Below, one piece after another: positions 21,085 to 26,643 of a DNA stretch of 26,643 nt (positions within the stretch are counted from its first letter, which is position 1; each line of letters begins with the position of its first letter). The DNA lies in NCBI GenBank assembly GCA_002305955.1, contig DBRH01000083.1, forward strand, positions 66,656 to 93,298, given 5' to 3'. Source of the DNA: Kosmotogaceae bacterium UBA1373. GTDB taxonomy: Bacteria > Thermotogota > Thermotogae > Petrotogales > Kosmotogaceae. Below the pieces are notes generated by a model. It was not told the DNA's origin. It did not search any database and saw nothing but the letters and a program-made list of their open reading frames with translations. A program made the position numbers and the translations under genes.

Positions 21085-22521
21085 TCAACCCAGACCGTTG
21101 AACTCTACCGATAGATGTTCTTCGCTCTCTACGATTTTTTTGACTAGTCCGTCCAGCGAGTCTGTGATTATTTTCACTTTTTCTTCCATCAAATTTATAA
21201 CACTTTCCATCGCGGAAACAGAGGGTCCTCCAGGGATGTTACGTACCTGTACGAAATGCCGGGGAGAGAGAACATTTCTGAGTTCGGAATCGCTCATATC
21301 AAGGGCTCTTCCCACCAGTTCAGAAAACTTTCCGCGGAGGGCTTCGAAAGAGTATCCCGATTTAACGAAAGCGCTCGTCACGCCGTGAGCCGTCCTGAAA
21401 GAGATGGCTTCTCTCCTTACGAGCTCGTCGGCCAGTTCCGTTGTTGTAGTACCTGTGGAGATCGCTATATCGTCGACCCTCCGCTCATCCACGGAGACTT
21501 TCAGAAGCGTCTCTTCCAGCAGCTCCAGAAGTCCCGAAAGCGTTTCGCAGCCTCTGGTGAAGACGGTGACCGGAGCATCGGCCACTTCGTTCACATCCTG
21601 GTATGGCACGTTGTGGAAGAGGTCAATCAGGCCCTGAAAGTCGCCGGCGGCCATCCCGGACTGGATTCTTATATGCTCGATTATAACCGGGTTTCGTTTC
21701 TGAGGCATTATGCTGGAAACCTGCACGAGTTCATCGGGAAAGCTGAACATTCCGACTTCGCAAGAGGCTTTATGCCCCATGTCGGCCATGAGGCGAGTTA
21801 TATCGTAGAGAATGCTCTTGAACCACATCGACGGATAGGTTAGCCAGTGCGAGGTAACGATTGCCTGATAAGAGTTCGGGACCGGCCTTTCGAATCCGAG
21901 CAGATCCGAGACCAGCTGCCTGTCTATGTTGAAGCCTGTCGTTGTGATCGCCGCGGCTCCCAGAGGACACTGATTCACCACTCGCATGGAGGCGTTCAAC
22001 CCGTCGAGGCCTTCGAGAAATTCGATCAGGAAAGACGAGAGGTAATGGGCGAGCGTCGATACCTGTGCGGGCTGGCCGTGGGTGTACAGGACCAGCAACT
22101 GTTCTCTGGATGCCTTGATCTTCTCAATCAAGGTTCCTGCCAGGAGCAGCATCTGCTTCATGAGCGAGATCGTCAACTTTCTCACGTACAATCGGAAAAC
22201 CGTCGTATCCATATCGTTTCTGCTTCTGGCTGTGTGAAGCGATCCGGCCTTTTCTCCCAGGAGGAGTTCGAGTTGCTTCTCGTAGTAGAAGAAGAGATCT
22301 TCGACCCCTTCGGGGAACTCTCCGGGTATCTTCATAGTCGAATCTAATTCACTCATTGATTTCTTGAGTGCCGAGGCGGTCTTCGAATCGATTATTCCCT
22401 GCCTGGCAAGCATGATCAGATGGGCCCTGTTTTGCCGTCCGAACTCATCGAGGAATGTTGCCGCCCAGTGTTTGTAAGATTTTCCGAGAACGTGTCTGGA
22501 GTATATCGGAGAGAATCCCAT
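21085..22521 (-). CDS. Argininosuccinate lyase-like C-N lyase, probably catabolic
   Basis: This 478-residue member of the aspartase/fumarase superfamily resembles argininosuccinate lyase. It has the substrate motif HTARSRNDMDTT (ASL: HTGRSRND), the acid/base region YTHGQPAQVSTLAHYL, and the catalytic-serine loop SSIMPQKRNPVIIEH, where canonical ASL has GSSxMPQKKNP. Enzymes of this family eliminate fumarate from N-substituted aspartates. There is no argG or other arginine gene nearby. Instead it is followed by fumarase and malic enzyme and preceded by an amidohydrolase and an ABC importer. I infer that it cleaves an imported aspartate derivative, as in EDDS-lyase-type ASL homologues, but a true ASL cannot be excluded. 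The start follows GGGAG, 1 nt after the previous stop. Confidence 0.88.
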   Translation of the reverse strand: MGFSPIYSRHVLGKSYKHWAATFLDEFGRQNRAHLIMLARQGIIDSKTASALKKSMSELDSTMKIPGEFPEGVEDLFFYYEKQLELLLGEKAGSLHTARSRNDMDTTVFRLYVRKLTISLMKQMLLLAGTLIEKIKASREQLLVLYTHGQPAQVSTLAHYLSSFLIEFLEGLDGLNASMRVVNQCPLGAAAITTTGFNIDRQLVSDLLGFERPVPNSYQAIVTSHWLTYPSMWFKSILYDITRLMADMGHKASCEVGMFSFPDELVQVSSIMPQKRNPVIIEHIRIQSGMAAGDFQGLIDLFHNVPYQDVNEVADAPVTVFTRGCETLSGLLELLEETLLKVSVDERRVDDIAISTGTTTTELADELVRREAISFRTAHGVTSAFVKSGYSFEALRGKFSELVGRALDMSDSELRNVLSPRHFVQVRNIPGGPSVSAMESVINLMEEKVKIITDSLDGLVKKIVESEEHLSVEFNGLG

Positions 22522-22522
22522 A

Positions 22523-23404
22523 TTAACTCCCTTTCAGAAGGTCATCGATGTTTTTGAAGACAACCTTTCCGATTTCATCGTCTGTATAACCAACGTTGAT
22601 CATGGCTTTGTACTGTTCGTCGAAATAGGACTTTGCGTAACCTCTCGGGAAGTAGCTCGAATCTGTCCCGAAGAGAATTCTTCCCGGTCCTATGGTCTCC
22701 CTGTATTTTCTGAAAAGCATTTCTAGGTTCACCTCGTAAGGCATCCATCTCATCCACTGGTTGGATCCGCTGGTGTCTATATATACGTTTGGACAGGCCC
22801 AGCAGAGGTTCAAGGTTTCGAAGATGTAACCACAACCGAAATGTGGCACGATTATCTTCATATCTGGGAAACTCTTCGCCACGTCGTGTATTATCAGCGG
22901 GCTGATGTTCACATGGTTGGCGATTCCGCCGGCCGAGCCCATGATACCGAAATGAATCAATACGGGTATATTCTCACTCTGGGCCACCTCCCAGACCGGA
23001 TAAAGATCTTTACTGTCGAGGGGGGTGTTAACCGCCGGTCCGAGTATTTTGTACCCTTTCAAGCCCTGCTCCCTGACTGCCTTTTCAAGCAAGTAGGGAG
23101 CCTCTTTCAGGGAAGGATCGTGATGGGCGTAACCGTAAAACCTGTCGGGATGAGCCTTAACTATCTCCGACATGGCATCGTTTCCACCGGAAGTCACAAA
23201 GACCACCGAGATATCGTACTCGATCGCTTCTCTGTACCATCTCTCTACAAGTTCATCTTGAGAACGCAAGGCTTCGGCTCCGTCGAACTGCCAGGCCTTT
23301 CTCCAGCGCGCTCTTTCCTGGGCCAACCATGGATGAACGCTGCCTTCTGATTTTCCAAAGAAATCCGGTGTGGGAAAATGGATGTGAGAATCAATTATTC
23401 GCAT
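22523..23404 (-). CDS. Amidohydrolase-2 family metal-dependent hydrolase or decarboxylase
   Basis: This 293-residue TIM-barrel enzyme of the amidohydrolase-2 family (ACMSD / 2-pyrone-4,6-dicarboxylate hydrolase-like) has metal ligands DSHIHFP at the N-terminus, the His residues in VLIHFGIMG and IIVPHFGCGY, and the Asp in ILFGTDSSYFP. Members hydrolyse C-O or C-N bonds or decarboxylate substrates. ATG 23404-23402 (MRIIDSHIH) follows AAGGGAT, and the open frame upstream of it is inside the permease gene and is not this protein. It is 5 nt after the permease and 1 nt before the ArgH-like gene, so its step probably adjoins the lyase step. The substrate is unknown. Confidence 0.88.
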   Translation of the reverse strand: MRIIDSHIHFPTPDFFGKSEGSVHPWLAQERARWRKAWQFDGAEALRSQDELVERWYREAIEYDISVVFVTSGGNDAMSEIVKAHPDRFYGYAHHDPSLKEAPYLLEKAVREQGLKGYKILGPAVNTPLDSKDLYPVWEVAQSENIPVLIHFGIMGSAGGIANHVNISPLIIHDVAKSFPDMKIIVPHFGCGYIFETLNLCWACPNVYIDTSGSNQWMRWMPYEVNLEMLFRKYRETIGPGRILFGTDSSYFPRGYAKSYFDEQYKAMINVGYTDDEIGKVVFKNIDDLLKGS

Positions 23405-23409
23405 GGCTT

Positions 23410-24231
23410 TTATCCCTTCAATCCCGACATGGCGATCCCCTTCACGATCTGCTTCTGGAAGATGATGAAGAAAATGATCAGCGGTATAGTCGAAACGGCG
23501 GCACCGGTCATTATGAGCTCCCATCTGGTGAGGTTTTCGCTGGAGAAGTAAGACACACCGACCGGAAGAGTGTACATCTTCGGTGTCTGTGCAACAATGA
23601 GGGGCCACAGAAAAGCGTTCCAGTTACCGATGAAGTTGAAGATCGCAAGCGTTGCAAGCGCGGGCTTGACGAGAGGCATCACTATTCTCATGAATATGCC
23701 GAATTCCGAAACTCCGTCGATTCTCGCCGCGTCAAGCAGGTCGTCCGGTATGGTCGACATGAACTGTTTCATGAGGAACACACCGAAGGCGCTTATCATA
23801 CCCGGGAACATTATGCTCCAGTAGGTCTCCATCCATTTCAACTGCCTGACCATGATGTACCACGGAATGACCAGCATCTCGGTCGGGATCATGAGTGTGC
23901 TGAGTATGAGTATGAAAATGATGTTCTTGCCCGGGAAATTGTATTTTGCCAGTGTGTAGCCCACCAGCGAGTCGAAAAAGAGAACGGAGATAGTCGTCAC
24001 CACGGCCACTATCATGCTGTTCAGGAACCATCTGGGAAACATGGAGTAGTTGAAAATGAACTCGTAGTTGGCCAGCGATGGGTTCTCAGGTATTACGGTC
24101 ATCTCGTAGATCTCCTCTGATGTTTTGAAAGACGAAGAAAACATCCAGACGAAGGGGAAGACCATCACAATTGCAAAGATCGTTAAAAATATATAGGCAA
24201 AAAAACTTGTTTTCCTGTCCGTCCTAGTCAT
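23410..24231 (-). CDS. ABC transporter permease, CUT1 (MalG-like)
   Basis: This 273-residue inner-membrane protein with six predicted helices is the MalG/UgpE-type partner of a carbohydrate-uptake ABC importer. The EAA loop is DAARIDGVSEFGIFMRIVMP, the site that docks the ATPase. ATG 24231 is chosen because GGTGGG precedes it; the earlier TTG overlaps that ribosome site. No ATPase gene is in the operon, so a shared MsmK-type ATPase elsewhere is likely. The transported substrate is unknown; most CUT1 systems move oligosaccharides or glycerol phosphate compounds. Confidence 0.94.
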   Translation of the reverse strand: MTRTDRKTSFFAYIFLTIFAIVMVFPFVWMFSSSFKTSEEIYEMTVIPENPSLANYEFIFNYSMFPRWFLNSMIVAVVTTISVLFFDSLVGYTLAKYNFPGKNIIFILILSTLMIPTEMLVIPWYIMVRQLKWMETYWSIMFPGMISAFGVFLMKQFMSTIPDDLLDAARIDGVSEFGIFMRIVMPLVKPALATLAIFNFIGNWNAFLWPLIVAQTPKMYTLPVGVSYFSSENLTRWELIMTGAAVSTIPLIIFFIIFQKQIVKGIAMSGLKG

Positions 24232-24246
24232 ATATACACCCACCAA

Positions 24247-25134
24247 TCAGTATTGGACCCGCTTGTTCAATACCAGCAGTTGCACCAGCGTGATACCCAT
24301 TATTATCAGGAAAAGTATGACGGTTGCGCTAGAAGCGAGACCCATGTCAAAAGATCTGAAGGCCTTTTGATATATATAAAGCACCAGGGGTTTGGTCGCA
24401 TTGAGAGGACCTCCCGATCCCTGATCGGTCATGTTGTAAACCTGCGTGAAGATCCTCAGGAACGTAATACTCTGTGTAACCACGAGAAATACGGTGATCG
24501 GACTAAGGAGAGGTATGGTGATTTTGAAGAAAGACTGTCTTGATGTCGCCCCGTCTATTTTGGCTGCCTCTATGTACTCCTGGGGTATGGTCTGCAATCC
24601 GGCAAGAAATATGATTATACAGTATCCCAAATTTACCCAGACCGTTGTTACCACTATGGCCGGCAGGGACTGGTTCATGCTGGTCAGAAAAGGCTGCGCG
24701 TCGAGACCGAAGGCCATCAAAAGGTTGTTAAGTATTCCCGCGGGCGGTCTCTGGTAGATCCATCTCCAGACCCAGCTCACCGCCACCAGTGGTGTGATGT
24801 ATGGCATAACGTAAAGCAGGCGATAAAACCACTGTAGATGTTTCACCCTGTTGAGTGTCGCGGCCAGAAAGAGCGAAATGACTATCACGAGTGGAACACC
24901 GAACAGAACGTACTTTATAGTGTTCCATAGCGAGGTCATGAACACCTTGTCTTTGAAGAGTTTAACGAAATTACTGAAACCGACGAAATCTTGTTTGGGT
25001 GAAACCAGCTTCCAGTTGGTGAAACTCAACCAGAAAGCATATATCATCGGATAGAAACGGACAACTATATAGAAAACCAGCGGGACAGCCAGGAAAACAT
25101 ATGCGGTTACGATCCTCTTCTGACTTATCTTCAT
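24247..25134 (-). CDS. ABC transporter permease, CUT1 (MalF-like)
   Basis: This 295-residue membrane protein with about six helices is the MalF/UgpA-type partner. It has the EAA loop EAAKIDGATSRQSFFKITIP and the usual N-terminal segment (VPLVFYIVVRFYPMIYAFWLSFTNW, here in parts). The ATG follows GGGGGT. A hairpin with a U-rich tail lies just upstream, between it and the binding-protein gene. It works with the adjacent MalG-like permease and the solute-binding protein to form the importer. Confidence 0.94.
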   Translation of the reverse strand: MKISQKRIVTAYVFLAVPLVFYIVVRFYPMIYAFWLSFTNWKLVSPKQDFVGFSNFVKLFKDKVFMTSLWNTIKYVLFGVPLVIVISLFLAATLNRVKHLQWFYRLLYVMPYITPLVAVSWVWRWIYQRPPAGILNNLLMAFGLDAQPFLTSMNQSLPAIVVTTVWVNLGYCIIIFLAGLQTIPQEYIEAAKIDGATSRQSFFKITIPLLSPITVFLVVTQSITFLRIFTQVYNMTDQGSGGPLNATKPLVLYIYQKAFRSFDMGLASSATVILFLIIMGITLVQLLVLNKRVQY

Positions 25135-25146
25135 TATTTTACCCCC

Positions 25147-25177
25147 AAAAAGAATGGCCGTGGCGACGCCACGGCCA
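25147..25177 (-). terminator. Intercistronic hairpin/partial terminator after the binding-protein gene
   Basis: TGGCCGTGGC and GCCACGGCCA form a perfect 10-bp GC-rich stem with a 3-nt loop. On the minus strand it is followed by TTCTTTTT and then the permease ribosome site. Such hairpins commonly let the binding protein be made in excess of the permeases, by partial termination or by 3' end protection. Confidence 0.8.
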
Positions 25178-25190
25178 CCCGCTCTTCAAA

Positions 25191-26435
25191 TTACTCTACT
25201 CTCGACCAGAATTCGTCGATTATTGCCTGATCTTCTTCGGCCGCTTCCTTGAAAGCCTTAACGGGGTCCATTCCCTGTATCCAGACCTTATCGACGGCAT
25301 CCATCATTACCTGGCGCTGTCCGGTCTCGTCAACGAAGAAAGTTGCGTGGGCGTACTCGAGACCCTTGAGGAACGGTCCGTATTCAGGATGATCGTAGTA
25401 GGCGGCGGCAACATTCGGGTTGGCCGGAAGTTCGCCCACCTGCTCGAGCCACAGTTTCTGAGCGTATTCGGAAGTTATGAACTTGAGGAACTTGATCGAA
25501 GCGTCCAGCTTTTCGCCGGTCGCATTTGTCGTTATCGCGTGTGCCCAGAAAGAGGCGAAGTTGGACTTCACGCCGTTCATCGATGGAAGTTCCGTGACTC
25601 CCCACTTGAGATTGGTGAGAGGTCTGAAGGTTCCGAGTCTGAAAGAACCGTCGATAGTCATCGCGGCTTTCAGAGACCTGAAGGCCGTAACGTCATCGTT
25701 CAGGAAGCCTGGGTAACCAACCTTGTCCTTGGTGATCAGGTCGGTGTATACCTTCAGGGCCTCCGGAGCTGTCAGATGGTAAAGAACGGTTCTGTTGTCA
25801 GCGGTGTAAGGCGTTCCACCTACCTGTCTGACGAGAACCTCTCTTATCCACTGGTGACCCTGGCCGGAAGGCTGCATAGTCAGACCTTCCTGGATTATGT
25901 TACCCTTGTCGTCGTACTTGGTAAGCTTTTTCGCGTAATCGACCAGCTCGGCGAAAGTCGTCGGCGGGGTTTCTGGATCGAGACCGGCTTCGACGAAGAG
26001 ATCCTTGTTCCAGAAAAGCGCGAGAGCCCTTACCGCAGTCGGGAGAGCGTACGGTGCACCATCAAACTCTATTCCTTTTGACACGAACGGGAAGAATTCA
26101 CTGCTCAGGTATTCAGCAGAGAATTCAGCCGCAGGAAGCGGAACCAGGTATCCAGAAGTAACGTAAAGTGGAATCCATCCGTAGAAAAGGGTGAGAACAT
26201 CCGGTCCGACTCCGGCAGGAACCGACACAGCGACTTTTTCGTTGAAGTTCTCGTAGGGGAAAGTAACCTGTTCTACTTCGATCCCCGGATTCTGCTTTTC
26301 AAACTCCTCGATCAACTGATCAACCAGTTTCACTTTCGTTTCGTAGTAGTACTGCCAGAAAGTTATCTTCACTGCACCGGCGAAACCGGCGAAGATAACG
26401 GAAACAACCAGCAACAACAATAGTGCTTTTTTCAT
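25191..26435 (-). CDS. ABC transporter extracellular solute-binding protein (family 1)
   Basis: This 414-residue secreted protein has a Sec signal (KKALLLLLVVSVIFAGFAGA, no lipobox cysteine) and a family 1 periplasmic binding fold. Typical segments are KITFWQYYY, FEKQNPGIEVEQVTFP, VPAGVGPDVLTL, ALALFWNKDLFVEAGLDPETPPTTF and LKFITSEYAQKLW. It captures the substrate of the CUT1 importer. Family 1 proteins mostly bind sugars, but an aspartate conjugate or sugar-amine adduct is possible here given the downstream enzymes. The Shine-Dalgarno TGGAGGTGGG precedes ATG 26435. It lies 28 nt after a ROK-family gene, in the same orientation. Confidence 0.95.
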   Translation of the reverse strand: MKKALLLLLVVSVIFAGFAGAVKITFWQYYYETKVKLVDQLIEEFEKQNPGIEVEQVTFPYENFNEKVAVSVPAGVGPDVLTLFYGWIPLYVTSGYLVPLPAAEFSAEYLSSEFFPFVSKGIEFDGAPYALPTAVRALALFWNKDLFVEAGLDPETPPTTFAELVDYAKKLTKYDDKGNIIQEGLTMQPSGQGHQWIREVLVRQVGGTPYTADNRTVLYHLTAPEALKVYTDLITKDKVGYPGFLNDDVTAFRSLKAAMTIDGSFRLGTFRPLTNLKWGVTELPSMNGVKSNFASFWAHAITTNATGEKLDASIKFLKFITSEYAQKLWLEQVGELPANPNVAAAYYDHPEYGPFLKGLEYAHATFFVDETGQRQVMMDAVDKVWIQGMDPVKAFKEAAEEDQAIIDEFWSRVE

Positions 26436-26463
26436 TTACCCACCTCCAAAATAGTGATGTAGC

Positions 26464-26643
26464 TCATACTTCCATAAAGACTTTTCTTTGAACATTACAG
26501 ACAGCTCCAAGCGAAACGCCCAGCTCACCGAGTTCTCCGCGCTTGAATGTCACGCGTTCGAGTATTTCACCGGGAACGGTCCTCTTTAGTACCGGCATTA
26601 TTAGACTGAGTATCCTATCGTATTGGTTGTACCCGATTCCACC
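26464..26643 (-). CDS. ROK-family protein, C-terminal end (partial)
   Basis: The last 59 codons of an open frame run off the right edge and end in TGA at 26466-26464. The sequence GYNQYDRILSLIMPVLKRTV and then ERVTFKRGELGELGVSLGAV resembles the C-terminal end of ROK proteins, where the helix LGE.....GA is conserved. ROK proteins are sugar kinases or, with an N-terminal HTH, repressors of sugar operons. Being first in front of an ABC sugar-type importer, a NagC/XylR-type repressor is plausible. The N-terminal part is missing, so kinase versus regulator cannot be decided. Confidence 0.7.
   Translation of the reverse strand, partial: GGIGYNQYDRILSLIMPVLKRTVPGEILERVTFKRGELGELGVSLGAVCNVQRKVFMEV

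Noticed and set aside
21085..22521. Simple annotation as arginine-biosynthesis argH
   Set aside because: Family similarity is real, but motif changes and the fumarase/importer context do not support an arginine role; kept as ArgH-like.
23405..23608. N-terminal extension of the amidohydrolase
   Set aside because: The extra 68 codons lie inside the permease gene in another frame; the real protein begins at MRIIDSHIH after a ribosome site.
25101..26081. Long plus-strand frame opposite the solute-binding protein gene
   Set aside because: It is antisense to a well-supported gene, begins inside the permease gene and shows no domain signature.
1..26643. Mobile element, CRISPR array, tRNA or rRNA
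   Set aside because: No transposase, terminal repeats, repeat-spacer pattern, or cloverleaf/rRNA-like sequence was recognised on either strand.

Overview
The window looks like a chromosomal segment from a Thermotogota bacterium, probably a mesophilic relative such as Mesotoga or Kosmotoga. This is inferred from gene content: an aroK-aroB fusion inside an aroF/G-aroA-aroE-aroC-aroKB-aroQ operon, a stand-alone TrpB2, a heterodimeric class I fumarase beside a short malic enzyme, a DsrE/TusA sulfur cluster, frequent TTG starts with strong Shine-Dalgarno sites, and mid-range GC. I recognise no rRNA, tRNA, insertion sequence or CRISPR.

Layout. (1) 1-886, minus: the 5' part of trpB2, preceded by a compact leader with a promoter, a 29-codon peptide ORF holding three consecutive Trp codons, a 15-bp antiterminator and an intrinsic terminator. 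This is a textbook ribosome-mediated attenuator. (2) 905-3089: a secreted PpiC/SurA-type foldase (minus) and a small cysteine-containing protein of unknown function (plus). (3) 3094-7446, minus: a sulfur-transfer operon running tusA, YeeE/YedE (TsuA-like) thiosulfate permease, DsrE-, DsrF- and DsrH-like proteins, an ArsR-TusA fusion regulator and a dihydrolipoamide-dehydrogenase-like flavoprotein. A perfect inverted repeat, TGTGAA-N4-TTCACA, lies next to its promoter. (4) 7520-11055, plus: cobalamin adenosyltransferase, a HAD/Cof phosphatase, a secreted TPR protein and a D-2-hydroxyacid dehydrogenase. (5) 11131-17931, plus: the shikimate/chorismate operon (DAHP synthase, EPSP synthase, shikimate dehydrogenase, chorismate synthase, shikimate kinase-DHQ synthase fusion, type II dehydroquinase) and a lipoprotein. 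Its leader carries a 22-codon peptide ORF with Phe, Trp and three consecutive Tyr codons, followed by a terminator: a second attenuator that reads aromatic amino acid supply. (6) 17944-18388, minus: a membrane-anchored FMN-binding protein. (7) 18487-26643, minus: a catabolic operon with the end of a ROK-family protein, a CUT1-type ABC importer (binding protein and two permeases), an amidohydrolase-2 enzyme, an argininosuccinate-lyase-like enzyme, fumarase alpha and beta, and malic enzyme.

How the genes fit together. The two attenuators would couple chorismate synthesis and TrpB2 expression directly to charged tRNA levels, one tuned to Trp and the other to Tyr/Phe/Trp. The sulfur cluster would take up thiosulfate-like sulfane sulfur and relay it through TusA/Dsr proteins. 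Its regulator carries its own TusA domain, so it may sense the persulfide relay itself. The last operon reads as a linear route: import of an unknown compound, hydrolysis by the amidohydrolase, beta-elimination by the ArgH-like lyase releasing fumarate, hydration to malate, and oxidative decarboxylation to pyruvate. The substrate, possibly an N-substituted aspartate conjugate, is unknown. These mechanistic readings are inference from sequence and gene order.
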